Counted from the stretch's first letter, positions 26,530 to 35,371 are shown. The stretch: 64,000 nt of DNA from Arcanobacterium_A bovis (GCF_042655305.1 NZ_JBHSLR010000002.1), one strand, 5' to 3'. Notes: generated by a model from the sequence alone, not told the origin. Program-made: numbers and translations.

Positions 26530-27051
26530 TTACTCCGTTACAGTGATGCTATTGATGACGATGTCGTTCACTGGGCGATCCATCGCACCAGTTGGAGTGG
26601 TGGCAATCTTGTCTACCACTGCGCGTGAATCTTCATCCACAACCTTGCCGAAAATGGTGTGCTTGCCATGGAGCCACGTTGTAGGAGCTACAGTGATGAA
26701 GAACTGCGAACCGTTCGTTCCACGACCCATGCGGGTGCCAGCATTTGCCATAGCGAGCATATAAGGCTCGTTGAAGTTCACTTCTGGGGAGATTTCGTCG
26801 TCAAAGGTGTAGCCTGGTCCACCAGTGCCAGTGCCCAGTGGATCGCCACCTTGGATCATGAAACCGTCGATCACGCGGTGGAAGATAACGCCGTCATAAA
26901 GCGGTCGCGATACGCGCTCACCAGTGCCAGGGTCGGCCCATTCGCGCTTGCCGGTGGCAAGTTCGGTGAAGTTTGCAACCGTTTCCGGCGCATATTGTGG
27001 GTAGAGTTCAACGGCGATGTCGCCCATATTTGTATGCAATGTTGCTTTCAT
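26530..27051 (-). CDS. ppiA: Cyclophilin-type peptidyl-prolyl cis-trans isomerase
   Basis: A 173-residue cyclophilin. The ATG at 27051 is chosen because MKATLHTNMGDIAVELYP is the standard opening; the frame extends to a TTG 8 codons earlier. Active-site elements present: VIFHRVIDGFMIQGGDP with the catalytic Arg, GSQFFIT and WLHGKHTIFGKV. There is no signal peptide, so it acts in the cytoplasm on X-Pro bonds. The gene is in the same place as ppiA next to the tRNA-Ala/gyrA block in mycobacteria. It is followed by the rhomboid protease gene. Confidence 0.94.
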   Translation of the reverse strand: MKATLHTNMGDIAVELYPQYAPETVANFTELATGKREWADPGTGERVSRPLYDGVIFHRVIDGFMIQGGDPLGTGTGGPGYTFDDEISPEVNFNEPYMLAMANAGTRMGRGTNGSQFFITVAPTTWLHGKHTIFGKVVDEDSRAVVDKIATTPTGAMDRPVNDIVINSITVTE

Positions 27052-27299
27052 GGCTCTATTTTCCCATACTCGCAAGGCGAGGCGAGAATTTCGATCACTT
27101 TCTGTGGAAAGTCCTTGCTATCAGCTTAATTTATCCACAATTTGCATGGTTTGCTGAAAGAATGGCTATTAAATGTAATGATTGACTGTATAGATCAGTG
27201 AATCTTTGACTTTCGATCATTGCTCGATCTAATCATTGGTTCGATCTTTCGACGTGACGTCTCCTCCCGGAGCCGTCCAAGACGCCTGGAGGTGGCACT

Positions 27300-28088
27300 A
27301 TGTCGATTATCCATTGCAAGAATAAGAAGAAGGTTAAGGCAGAAGCGCTTGACGTAAAGGAAACAACCCAGGAAGTTGTTTCTGATCTGCTTGACGAAGC
27401 AAAGGAAGCTGGCCGCAAGTTCCGCGCATGGGCTGGTCCACGCCTCGAAGATGCAGGAAAGCGTATTGCTCCAGTTGCTCAAGAGACTGCACAACGCGTG
27501 AACGAGGTAGCTCACGATGCTGCAACTAAGGCTCGCCCTTATGTGGAAGACGCCGCAGACAAGATTCGTCCATACGTTGAAGATGCGTCGGAGAAAGTTC
27601 GCTCGGACTATATCCCGATGATGGTGGGTGCAGCTACTGCTACTCTCGACGACGTAAAGTCGAGTTCCAAAGAGCTGAAGAAGAAGGCAAAAGCCGCAGC
27701 TGATGCCGCTAAGAAAGAAGCTCTCAAGAAGCAAAAGGAAATGATGAAAGCTCAGAAGAAGGAAAAGCGTAAGGCACGTCGTAAGAAGTGCTTCGTATCC
27801 ACACTCATTGTTGGTTCAGTGGCATCTGTTGGATACTACTTCTGGAAGCGTAGCCAGCCGGTTGAAGATCCATGGGCCGAGGCTTACTGGGAAGATGTTG
27901 CCGCATCTACAGATGAGCCAACCTTGCGCGATTCAGTTGCAGACACTGCCGAGGATTTGAAGCAGAAGGCTTCTGAGGCTGGCACGAAGGCAAAGCATGC
28001 TGCTCGTGACGCTGCGGATGCTGTTAAGGAAGCTGCTAGCAAGTTGGGTTCTGATAGCTCTGACAAAGAAGAGTCGGCAGAAAACTGA
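27300..28088 (+). CDS. Helical, charge-rich single-TM membrane protein of unknown function
   Basis: A 262-residue protein. Residues about 1-160 are almost wholly helical and built of Ala/Glu/Lys/Asp heptad-like repeats, including the doubled RPYVEDAADKI / RPYVEDASEKV. A very basic stretch (KKEKRKARRKKC) then precedes one transmembrane helix (FVSTLIVGSVASVGYYFW) and an acidic, Ala-rich helical C-terminus. It resembles YtxH/apolipoprotein-like stress or membrane-associated proteins in composition only. A GGAGGT site lies 6 bases before the ATG. It has its own terminator. No function can be assigned; an envelope-associated structural role is possible. Confidence 0.75.
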   Translation: MSIIHCKNKKKVKAEALDVKETTQEVVSDLLDEAKEAGRKFRAWAGPRLEDAGKRIAPVAQETAQRVNEVAHDAATKARPYVEDAADKIRPYVEDASEKVRSDYIPMMVGAATATLDDVKSSSKELKKKAKAAADAAKKEALKKQKEMMKAQKKEKRKARRKKCFVSTLIVGSVASVGYYFWKRSQPVEDPWAEAYWEDVAASTDEPTLRDSVADTAEDLKQKASEAGTKAKHAARDAADAVKEAASKLGSDSSDKEESAEN

Positions 28089-28211
28089 AAATATCAGCCT
28101 CAAATACTGAGTGAAAGCAATAGAGAAAAGTAGTTGAAAATTACTCAATTTTAGATAGGCTAACTTAACCAGGCTACTCCATCTAAAAACTCAATTGCAA
28201 GAATTACTTTT

Positions 28212-28252
28212 GGTTGTGGGTTTGGATGAAAATTCGAACCCACAACCTTTTC
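28212..28252 (+). terminator. Terminator after the helical membrane protein gene
   Basis: A perfect 11-bp stem (28212-28222 with 28237-28247), a 14-base loop and a TTTTCTTT tail. It lies 123 bases beyond the stop codon. Confidence 0.85.
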
Positions 28253-28393
28253 TTTATCTCGTGCGGAATAGTGGATGTCAGTTTATGGGAGATTTGTCTT
28301 ATAGTTGAATTATAAATTGTATCACATTTTGGACATCTTTCTTCGTTCTTCCGAATTGGACATTCAGGTCATAAACTCAAAATTGTTAGGACG

Positions 28394-28421
28394 ACCGTCC
28401 CGACAATAATCGAATATTCGA
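28394..28421. promoter_or_regulatory. Palindromes just upstream of the CAMP-factor gene
   Basis: The last 30 bases before the ribosome binding site hold a short inverted repeat (GGAC-GACC-GTCC near 28389-28400) and a perfect 12-bp palindrome TCGAATATTCGA at 28410-28421 that abuts the GAGGAG site. A repressor bound here could block transcription or translation. The rest of the 343-base gap holds only the upstream terminator. Confidence 0.35.
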
Positions 28422-28431
28422 GGAGACTAAG

Positions 28432-29229
28432 ATGAAGAATCCAATCGTTTCGTTGGCATTGGCCACCTCTCTGATTGTGCCGGGCGCAGGCGTAAGCCTC
28501 GCACAGCAGGATTCCAATCTGGATGCAGCTGCCACCTCAGCTGTCTTCACCTACAGCAGCGCTGATCAAGAAAAGGCTAAGAAGGCCTTGGCTGATGTTG
28601 ATGCAGCCATCAACAAGATCAAGAAAGCTAACGAGGGAGTTCCACAGCCTAACTGGGGCAAGGAATTCATGGAACTTTTCCAGACTGCCGCTGAGCTTCG
28701 CAAGGAGATTGAGGCAATCATCTCGGGTGACATCATTGCTTTCGATCCAAGCACCATCTTCGCTCGCGCTGAGTTGGTAACCCAGGTTGGCATCACCATC
28801 GACACCGCTGTGCACACCCTTCAGAACAAGGTTCAGGCTGCACACGTTGAAATCGGATTCTCCGTAACCAAGGCGATTCTCCGAATCATCAACTTCACCG
28901 CAACCGAAGATCAGTTGAAGGCTTCCAAGCAGGATCTGATTGATACCCTTGCTCGCGTAAGCACCTACCCAGATCTCACCCCTGGTGACATCGCTACCGT
29001 TTACGTGAAGCACGAACTGCGCAAGGATATTTGGCAGACTCGCATCAACCGCGATGCAAACATCCTCGGTAAGAAGGATTTTTCGGTTTACAACGAGCTG
29101 AACATGGCAATCACCCACGCAGTGGGCGTATCGCTTGACCCAGGCGCAACCGTACAGCAAGTACATGATGAAGTAACTGCCCTCAATGCAGCTTACGCAA
29201 AGGCAATCAGCGCTCCAGACAAGAAGTGA
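28432..29229 (+). CDS. CAMP factor family pore-forming protein
   Basis: A 265-residue secreted protein with a signal peptide (cleavage likely after VSLA near residue 24). The C-terminal half carries the CAMP-factor signature as I recall it for streptococcal Cfb: YPDLTPGDIATVY, KDIWQTRINRDANIL, VYNELNMAITHAVGV and TVQQVHDEV line up block for block. Length is close to Cfb (255 aa). CAMP factors are monomers that oligomerise in the target membrane and lyse sphingomyelinase-treated red cells. Strong GAGGAG site before the ATG. It stands alone between terminators and interrupts the conserved tRNA-Ala to ppiA order, which suggests insertion in this lineage. Confidence 0.9.
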   Translation: MKNPIVSLALATSLIVPGAGVSLAQQDSNLDAAATSAVFTYSSADQEKAKKALADVDAAINKIKKANEGVPQPNWGKEFMELFQTAAELRKEIEAIISGDIIAFDPSTIFARAELVTQVGITIDTAVHTLQNKVQAAHVEIGFSVTKAILRIINFTATEDQLKASKQDLIDTLARVSTYPDLTPGDIATVYVKHELRKDIWQTRINRDANILGKKDFSVYNELNMAITHAVGVSLDPGATVQQVHDEVTALNAAYAKAISAPDKK

Positions 29230-29264
29230 CTATGCCAAGATGGTAAATCCTTCTTAACGCACCT

Positions 29265-29303
29265 GTGTGGGTGGGACTCCCGTTATGCGAGTCCCACCCA
29301 CAC
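29265..29303 (+). terminator. Terminator of the CAMP-factor gene
   Basis: A perfect 15-bp stem (29265-29279 with 29289-29303) and a 9-base loop, 35 bases after the stop. The downstream T-tract is poor. Confidence 0.75.
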
Positions 29304-29387
29304 TGCTATAGAGTTGAGCGTCTATACCACTATCGATCCGAGCTTATTGAGTTTTTATCAAACCCATGGTGGTACCCTACACCCGTG

Positions 29388-29458
29388 CCCTAACTTATGC
29401 GATTCTTTAGGAATGGGCGCTATATAGGGCGATGTTAAAGGGATCACCTAAATTAGGG
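29388..29458. repeat. 71-bp repeated element, copy 2
   Basis: Partner of 14851-14921, same length and orientation. Its ends are an inverted repeat (CCCTAACTTA with TAAATTAGGG, 9 of 10). It lies beyond the terminator on the 3' side of tRNA-Ala, just as copy 1 lies 3' of tRNA-Leu. Confidence 0.7.
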
Positions 29459-29538
29459 CAAAGATGAAAAGACGATCAAAACTCGAGCTGACAGCGGGTT
29501 AAAACTCAGGCAACCACACCGCAAACCTGAAAAACAAA

Positions 29539-29566
29539 GAAGCGAGCGACTTTCGTCGCTCGCTTC
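29539..29566 (-). terminator. Terminator of the tRNA-Ile / DLW-39 / tRNA-Ala unit
   Basis: A perfect 12-bp stem (29539-29550 with 29555-29566) and a 4-base loop. On the minus strand it is followed by a T-rich run (TTTGTTTTTC). It lies 8 bases past the tRNA-Ala 3' end. Confidence 0.88.
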
Positions 29567-29573
29567 TCAATTG

Positions 29574-29646
29574 TGGAGCTTACGGGACTCGAACCCGTAA
29601 CCCCCTGCTTGCAAAGCAGGTGCGCTACCAATTGCGCCAAAGCCCC
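29574..29646 (-). tRNA. alaT: tRNA-Ala (anticodon TGC)
   Basis: The minus-strand sequence starts GGGGCTTTGGCGCAATTGG. The anticodon loop reads TTTGCAA, giving TGC. The T-arm is GGGTTCGAGTCCC and the acceptor ends AAGCTCC plus A. CCA is not encoded. Paired with tRNA-Ile downstream of gyrA, the usual actinobacterial place. Confidence 0.95.
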
Positions 29647-29670
29647 TTTGATACCTGAGGCATCTTGCTT

Positions 29671-29793
29671 CTAGGACTCTACCCTATTTGCTGCTTGATG
29701 CCAAGTTCCTTGACGTTGAGCAGCTTCTGAGCCTTTCAGGAAGAGGGCGTATCCCACAACACCAAGAGCAATCCAAACGATTACTTTCTTCAT
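29671..29793 (-). CDS. DLW-39 family small protein (40 aa)
   Basis: A 40-residue protein, MKKVIVWIALGVVGYALFL followed by a polar helical tail. A GAGGAG site 6 bases upstream fixes the ATG at 29793. A hydrophobic segment after MKK, a short amphipathic tail with one Trp, and a location between tRNA-Ile and tRNA-Ala match the actinobacterial DLW-39 family. The DLW motif itself is degenerate here (GTW). The function of the family is unknown. Tight packing between the tRNAs suggests a shared transcript. Confidence 0.82.
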   Translation of the reverse strand: MKKVIVWIALGVVGYALFLKGSEAAQRQGTWHQAANRVES

Positions 29794-29825
29794 TGCTTCT
29801 CCTCTACCTTCGTTTCCCGAAGCAG

Positions 29826-29899
29826 TGGGCCTAGATGGACTCGAACCATCGACCTCCACATTATCAGTGTGGCGCTCTAACCGACTGAGCTATAGGCCC
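29826..29899 (-). tRNA. ileT: tRNA-Ile (anticodon GAT)
   Basis: The minus-strand sequence starts GGGCCTATAGCTCAGTCGG. The anticodon loop reads CTGATAA, giving GAT. The T-arm is TGGTTCGAGTCCA and the acceptor ends TAGGCCC plus A. CCA is not encoded. Confidence 0.95.
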
Positions 29900-30106
29900 T
29901 CTCTGAGGTGCTGCACCATTAACGGTGCCGAATAAGATTAACTCACTTCGTGCCAAATATCCAAATCTGAATACCCACTTAGCAATGCACCTCACATTTT
30001 GGCTGCCGACCAGCCTAAATCAACCACAAAGCAGTTGAATTTCGTATCACCAGCTCACTGAACTGTCGGAACATCAACTGATCGGCATGCCGCCAATTCG
30101 CTGAGA

Positions 30107-30547
30107 TTATTCGTCCGTCACGGTGATGTGTAATCCGCCCACAAGCACGGCAATCACGTTGAAAATCACTGCCATCAATGTGCCAAGCGCAGTCAAGAGC
30201 ACAACTTCAATCACCGCCACAACTACCGAGAACGGGATCAATCGCCCGAACTGTAAGAACTGCCCAAGCTTCATGAGTTGCTCGGAGTTTAGCGTCTTGA
30301 GAAGATCATCAATGCCTGCCCACACGTGCATAGCATCAAAGACCAGCCACAACACGATTGACGCCACGATGAGCATGATCCCGATTGCAACCGACACCAA
30401 GAAGGAAATCTTCAATGCCGACCATGGATCAATATGCGAAATCGTCATGTGCACCTTGCGGATGCCAACCGTTTTCTTCGCCTTTTTCTCTGCCCCATCC
30501 GACTTCACAGCAGGTTTCTTAGGAGTCTCAGTAGTCGAAGCTGTCAT
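30107..30547 (-). CDS. DUF3566 membrane protein
   Basis: A 146-residue protein. After a Lys-rich N-terminus (KKPAVKSDGAEKKAKK) it has two long hydrophobic segments flanking a ~30-residue loop, with the family's VHMTISHIDPWSALKISFLVS before the first helix. It belongs to DUF3566, nearly always found right after gyrA in actinobacteria (Rv0007 in M. tuberculosis). A GGAG site precedes the ATG. The last residues (GLHITVTDE) also fit the family. The function is not established. Confidence 0.92.
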   Translation of the reverse strand: MTASTTETPKKPAVKSDGAEKKAKKTVGIRKVHMTISHIDPWSALKISFLVSVAIGIMLIVASIVLWLVFDAMHVWAGIDDLLKTLNSEQLMKLGQFLQFGRLIPFSVVVAVIEVVLLTALGTLMAVIFNVIAVLVGGLHITVTDE

Positions 30548-30614
30548 AATATTTCTCCATCACGCCTCGTGAAGAGCATAGGCCCGTCATTTCAGCTCTG
30601 GTTGATAAGTTGTT

Positions 30615-33302
30615 CTACTCGCTAATAATATCGCTCGCTGGCGCATTTTCAGCGTCATTTTGTACGTCTGTAGTATTTTCTTCCGTTACGGAGTCCGATT
30701 CTTGCGCCGCAGTATCTGCTTCGCCCGTTGCGGAGTACGCTGTCGAACTTTCGTCGCCCGCCACAGAGCCCACATCCTCAGTAACTACACCCTCCGATTC
30801 TTCGATCTCCTCTTCACCGGCACTCTCCAAGTTAAGAGCAACTGCGATAATCGAATCGTTCTTGTCCGGACGCGCGAACTTCACACCTTGCGTATTACGC
30901 CCCGTCAGGTTCACCTCGTCGACTGACGACCTTACAACCTTGCCTGACTGCATAATAACCATGACTTCGTCGCCAGGCTGTGTAATCAACGCACCCACCA
31001 ACTCGCCACGCGCCTCAACAAGGTTAGCCACCTTAATACCGATTCCCGACCTACTCTGCGTACGATATTCATCAACGCTGGTCCGCTTAGCAAATCCGCC
31101 TTCGGTAACGATAAATACTTCGGCGTCGTCGCGCACGACGTCCATCGTGAGCAGCTTGTCGCCGGTGCGGAACTTCATTCCCGTTACGCCCGACGTCGAT
31201 CTGCCAGTTGGTCGCAACGCCTCGTCTGTCGCCGTGAAACGCAAGGACTGGCCGTTGCGTGACACAAGCAGAAGGTCATCGCCTTCGTTGATCAGTCGCG
31301 CAGAAACTACCTGATCCGTAGTTCCATCCTCGTGTTCGCGCAGCTTGATAGCGATCAATCCACCAGTACGCGTCGAGTCATAGTCGGTGAGCTTTGTTTT
31401 CTTAACCAAGCCATCTTCGGTGGCGAGAATCAAGTAATCTGCTTGATCGTAGTTGCGCAGCGTAATTGCCGAGGCAATAGTTTCACCTGGTTGGAACGCC
31501 AAAAGGTTGGCAATATGCTGACCTTTGGACTCGCGTGAGCCTTCGGGCAGCTCATATCCTTTAATGCGGTATACGCGCCCCATATTTGTGAAGAACAGGT
31601 GCCAGTCGTGAGTCGAGGCGATACCGAAATGTTCGACGACGTCGTCGCCCCGGAGCGTCGTGCCCTTGATACCTTTACCGCCACGATGCTGAGCTCGATA
31701 TTCACTAACTTTCGTGCGCTTAACGAAGCCCGATCGGGTGATCGTAACCACCACGTCTTCTTCTGGAATAAGATCCTCAACGGTCATTTCGCCGTCGAAA
31801 GGAAGAATCGTCGTACGACGATCATCGCCGTAGCGATCCACGATTTCTTGCAATTCACTCGACACGATCTGACGCTGGCGCTCAGGCTTGGCGAGAATAT
31901 CTCGGTACTCTTCACACAAAGCTTCTTTCTCGGCTTTTTCGTCAAGAATCTTTTGACGTTCCAGAGCTGCCAAGCGGCGCAACTGCATCGAAAGAATGTG
32001 ATCGGCTTGAATTTCGTTGATATCGAGTAACTCCATCAAGCCTTGACGTGCCTCATCAGGTGTCTGAGATGCGCGAATCAAAGCGATAACAGCATCGAGC
32101 TGGTCGAGAGCCTTTGCCAGACCCTCCAAAATCATCAAACGTTCTTCGGCTTTCTTCAAACGGAAAGCGGTGCGGCGCTGGATGATTTCCATCTGGTGCT
32201 GTACCCAATGGAACACGAAGCCATCAAGCGAAAGCGTACGCGGCACGCCGTCTACCAGCGCAAGCATATTGGCTGGGAAGTTGTTTTGGAGCTGGGTGTG
32301 CTTGTACAGGTTGTTCAACACAACTTTGGCAACGGCGTCGCGCTTGAGCACAATCACGATACGTTGGCCAGCACGTCCTGAGGACTCGTCACGGATATCT
32401 GCAATACCAGGCAAACGGCCATCTTTGATGCCTTCAACCATCTTGTCGAGCAAGCGATCTGGATTGACCTGGTAAGGAAGATCGGTCACCACTAAGCACT
32501 GGCGACCGTTGATTTCATCAACTTCTACCACTGCACGCTGGGTAATCGAACCGTGGCCAGTGCGGTACATTTCTTCAATACCGCGAGTGCCAAGGATCAT
32601 CGCACCTGTTGGGAAATCAGGACCTTTAATACGAAGCAGAAGCTGAGCTAGAAGTTCGTCACGTGAAGCCTCGGGATTCTCCAAGTACCACTGCACACCT
32701 GCCGCAACTTCGCGTAGATTGTGCGGCGGAATGCGCGTTGCCATACCAACCGCAATACCTTCAGAACCATTAACCAACAGGTTTGGAAAACGCGAGGTGA
32801 GCACAACTGGCTCTTGCACCGAACCGTCGAAGTTAGGCTCAAAATTCACGGTATCTTCGTGAATATCGCGCACCATTTCTACTGCTAGCGGAGCCATGCG
32901 CGCCTCGGTGTATCGAGGAGCTGCTGCGCCAAGATCACCTGCTGTTCCGAAGTTTCCCTGTCCGGCAACGAGTGGGTAGCGCAAGTTCCACGGCTGGACC
33001 ATGCGTACCATCGTGTCGTAAATTGCGGCGTCGCCATGTGGGTGGAAATGACCCATTACGTCGCCAACGATCTTCACCGACTTGGAGAATGACGAATCAG
33101 GGCGGTATCCGCCGTCCCACATCGCGTAGATAACGCGACGGTGTACTGGCTTCATACCATCGCGAACATCTGGGAGCGCTCGACCCACGATAACCGACAT
33201 CGCGTAGTCGAGGTAAGAAGTCTCCATCTCTTTTTGGAGATCAACCTCTTTAATCGTTCCGTGGTTGTACACTTCTTCGTTAGTTTCGTTTTCTTTGCTC
33301 AC
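30615..33302 (-). CDS. gyrA: DNA gyrase subunit A
   Basis: An 895-residue subunit that cuts and rejoins DNA during ATP-driven negative supercoiling. The active-site tyrosine is Tyr131 in AAPRYTEARM. The GyrA-box QHRGGKG marks the C-terminal beta-propeller, which ends in a long acidic Glu/Asp/Ser-rich tail. In the quinolone-determining region (GHFHPHGDAAIYD) the residue equivalent to E. coli Ser83 is Ala92, as in mycobacteria, and Asp96 matches Asp87. GTG start with AAGGG upstream, 8 bases after the gyrB stop, so both subunits come from one transcript. Confidence 0.97.
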   Translation of the reverse strand: MSKENETNEEVYNHGTIKEVDLQKEMETSYLDYAMSVIVGRALPDVRDGMKPVHRRVIYAMWDGGYRPDSSFSKSVKIVGDVMGHFHPHGDAAIYDTMVRMVQPWNLRYPLVAGQGNFGTAGDLGAAAPRYTEARMAPLAVEMVRDIHEDTVNFEPNFDGSVQEPVVLTSRFPNLLVNGSEGIAVGMATRIPPHNLREVAAGVQWYLENPEASRDELLAQLLLRIKGPDFPTGAMILGTRGIEEMYRTGHGSITQRAVVEVDEINGRQCLVVTDLPYQVNPDRLLDKMVEGIKDGRLPGIADIRDESSGRAGQRIVIVLKRDAVAKVVLNNLYKHTQLQNNFPANMLALVDGVPRTLSLDGFVFHWVQHQMEIIQRRTAFRLKKAEERLMILEGLAKALDQLDAVIALIRASQTPDEARQGLMELLDINEIQADHILSMQLRRLAALERQKILDEKAEKEALCEEYRDILAKPERQRQIVSSELQEIVDRYGDDRRTTILPFDGEMTVEDLIPEEDVVVTITRSGFVKRTKVSEYRAQHRGGKGIKGTTLRGDDVVEHFGIASTHDWHLFFTNMGRVYRIKGYELPEGSRESKGQHIANLLAFQPGETIASAITLRNYDQADYLILATEDGLVKKTKLTDYDSTRTGGLIAIKLREHEDGTTDQVVSARLINEGDDLLLVSRNGQSLRFTATDEALRPTGRSTSGVTGMKFRTGDKLLTMDVVRDDAEVFIVTEGGFAKRTSVDEYRTQSRSGIGIKVANLVEARGELVGALITQPGDEVMVIMQSGKVVRSSVDEVNLTGRNTQGVKFARPDKNDSIIAVALNLESAGEEEIEESEGVVTEDVGSVAGDESSTAYSATGEADTAAQESDSVTEENTTDVQNDAENAPASDIISE

Positions 33303-33310
33303 GGTAACCC

Positions 33311-35371
33311 TTAGATGTCGAGGAAGCGAACGTCGTGTGCGTTGCGCTGGATAAAGCTTCTACGTGATACAACATCTTCACCCATGAGGATGGAGAATGT
33401 TTCATCGGTGGCTGCAGCTTCGCCAATGGAAACTTGCTTGAGTGTGCGCGTTTGCGGATCCATTGTGGTCTCCCACAATTCTGAATCGTTCATTTCGCCC
33501 AAACCCTTGTAGCGCTGGATTCCCTGGCCTTCTGCTTTCGGCAACTTCTTACCAGCAGCAAAACCGGCAGCGAGCACTTCGTCACGCTCTTTATCAGAGA
33601 ACACATAATCGTGTGGAGCGTTCGTCCACTTGATTCGATACAACGGCGGCATCGCCAGGTAAACGAATCCGCCCTCAATGAGTGGCCGCATATAGCGATA
33701 AACCAAAGTCAGCAACAAGGTGGCAATATGCTGACCGTCCACATCGGCGTCGGCCATGAAAACAATCTTGTGGTAACGCAACTTCGCAATATCGAATTCA
33801 TCGCCCACACCAGTGCCAAATGCAGTGATAAGGCTTTGAATCGAGTCGGACGAAAGCGCTCGATCAAGCCGAGCCTTTTCTACGTTGAGGATCTTTCCAC
33901 GGATCGGCATGATTGCTTGATGCTTCGGATCACGACCATTCACAGCCGAACCACCAGCGGAATCACCCTCGACGATAAAGATTTCGCACTCTTCAGGGTT
34001 GCGTGATGTGCAATCTTTGAGTTTTCCTGGCATCGCTGCCGATTCGAGCACCGACTTACGGCGAGTAGCTTCCCTAGCTTTACGAGCAGCGAGACGCGCA
34101 GAATATGCTTGCGATGCCTTGCGAATAATTTCGCGTCCCTCCGACGGATGCATATCCAGCCAATCGGCCAAATAGGCGTAAGTTTGCTGCTGCACGAAAG
34201 TACGCGCTTCGGTATTGCCAAGCTTGGTTTTCGTTTGGCCCTCAAACTGTGGTTCGCCGAGTTTTACCGAGATGACGGCGGTAAGTCCTTCTCGAATATC
34301 CTCGCCTGAGAGGTTTGGATCCTTTTCCTTCAAGAGGTTTTTATCACGCGCATACTTATTGATGATCGAGGTCAAAGCCGTGCGGAAGCCTTCTTCGTGC
34401 GTGCCGCCCTCGGTGGTATTAATCGTATTTGCAAACGTATGCAAAGCTTCGGAGTAAGCACTCGTCCACTGCATCGCAATCTCCACCGAGATTTTCTTTT
34501 CTTTATCTTCGGCTTCGAAGTAAATTGGCTCGGCATGAACGCGCTCGACCTTCTTCGTTTGCACGAGGTAGTTCACGTAATCGTGCAAACCGCCGTCGTA
34601 CTTGTACGAAATTTTACGGTAACCCGACGCAGGAAGATCCTCGACGCTATCTGAATCGCCAGTTACCTCGTCGCCCTCTTGCACTGCTTGTGGACGCTCG
34701 TCAATGAGCGTGATACGCAAGCCTTTGTTGAGGAAACACATTTGGTGGAAACGCTTGCGCAGGGTTTCGTAGTCAAATTCTGTGGTTTCGAAGATGTCGC
34801 CGTTTGGCCAGAAAGTTTGGGTGGTGCCCGTTTCTTCCGTTGCCTCACCTTTTTCAAGCGGTGCTACGGGGACGCCGTTTTCGTACGAAATCCTCCACAC
34901 GTGTCCGTCGCGACGCACTTCAGTATCCATCCGCGTAGATAGCGCATTGACGACGGAGATACCGACGCCGTGAAGACCACCGGAGACAGCGTAAGAGCCA
35001 TTACCGAATTTTCCACCTGCGTGAAGCACAGTCATAACAACTTGAACTGCGGAAACACCTTCAGTTGGGTGAATGTCTACCGGAATACCACGCCCATTAT
35101 CAACAACTTTCACGCCGCCATTTGCCAGTAGCGTTACGGTAATTTCATCAGCGTAGCCAGCCAAAGCTTCGTCGACCGAGTTATCCACCACTTCATATAC
35201 CAGGTGGTGAAGTCCGCGCTCCCCAGTGGAACCGATATACATTCCGGGGCGCTTACGTACAGCTTCAAGACCTTCGAGAACGGTAATATCTGAAGCTCCA
35301 TAAGAGGATTTTTCCGCTTGGGTGGAACTTGTTTGCGCCTCGTTTTTTGGCTGCTCTTCTTCGTTGGACAC
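33311..35371 (-). CDS. gyrB: DNA gyrase subunit B
   Basis: A 686-residue ATPase subunit. GHKL ATPase motifs (EVVDNSVDEALAG, DNGRGIPVD, GGLHGVGISVVNAL), the TOPRIM motif EGDSAGGSA, IRGKILNVEKA and the DADVDGQHI metal site are present. The start is placed at the GTG at 35371 because GAGGAG lies 10 bases upstream; an in-frame GTG 13 codons earlier has no clear site. A Gln/Ser-rich N-terminal segment of about 25 residues precedes the conserved ASDITVLEGLEAVRKRPGMYIG. Followed by gyrA after 8 bases. Confidence 0.96.
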   Translation of the reverse strand: MSNEEEQPKNEAQTSSTQAEKSSYGASDITVLEGLEAVRKRPGMYIGSTGERGLHHLVYEVVDNSVDEALAGYADEITVTLLANGGVKVVDNGRGIPVDIHPTEGVSAVQVVMTVLHAGGKFGNGSYAVSGGLHGVGISVVNALSTRMDTEVRRDGHVWRISYENGVPVAPLEKGEATEETGTTQTFWPNGDIFETTEFDYETLRKRFHQMCFLNKGLRITLIDERPQAVQEGDEVTGDSDSVEDLPASGYRKISYKYDGGLHDYVNYLVQTKKVERVHAEPIYFEAEDKEKKISVEIAMQWTSAYSEALHTFANTINTTEGGTHEEGFRTALTSIINKYARDKNLLKEKDPNLSGEDIREGLTAVISVKLGEPQFEGQTKTKLGNTEARTFVQQQTYAYLADWLDMHPSEGREIIRKASQAYSARLAARKAREATRRKSVLESAAMPGKLKDCTSRNPEECEIFIVEGDSAGGSAVNGRDPKHQAIMPIRGKILNVEKARLDRALSSDSIQSLITAFGTGVGDEFDIAKLRYHKIVFMADADVDGQHIATLLLTLVYRYMRPLIEGGFVYLAMPPLYRIKWTNAPHDYVFSDKERDEVLAAGFAAGKKLPKAEGQGIQRYKGLGEMNDSELWETTMDPQTRTLKQVSIGEAAATDETFSILMGEDVVSRRSFIQRNAHDVRFLDI

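Larger units (their letters stand above)
29230..29573. other. 344-base region between the CAMP-factor gene and tRNA-Ala
   Basis: Holds the CAMP-gene terminator (29265-29303), the second copy of the 71-bp element (29388-29458) and the minus-strand tRNA terminator (29539-29566). No open reading frame worth reporting. Confidence 0.6.

Noticed and set aside
27195..27734. 179-codon minus-strand frame opposite the helical protein gene
   Set aside because: Cys/Ser/Leu-rich antisense shadow of Ala/Lys/Glu codons.
30610..31314. 234-codon plus-strand frame opposite the gyrA 3' end
   Set aside because: Ser/Thr-rich antisense frame caused by the acidic GyrA tail codons.
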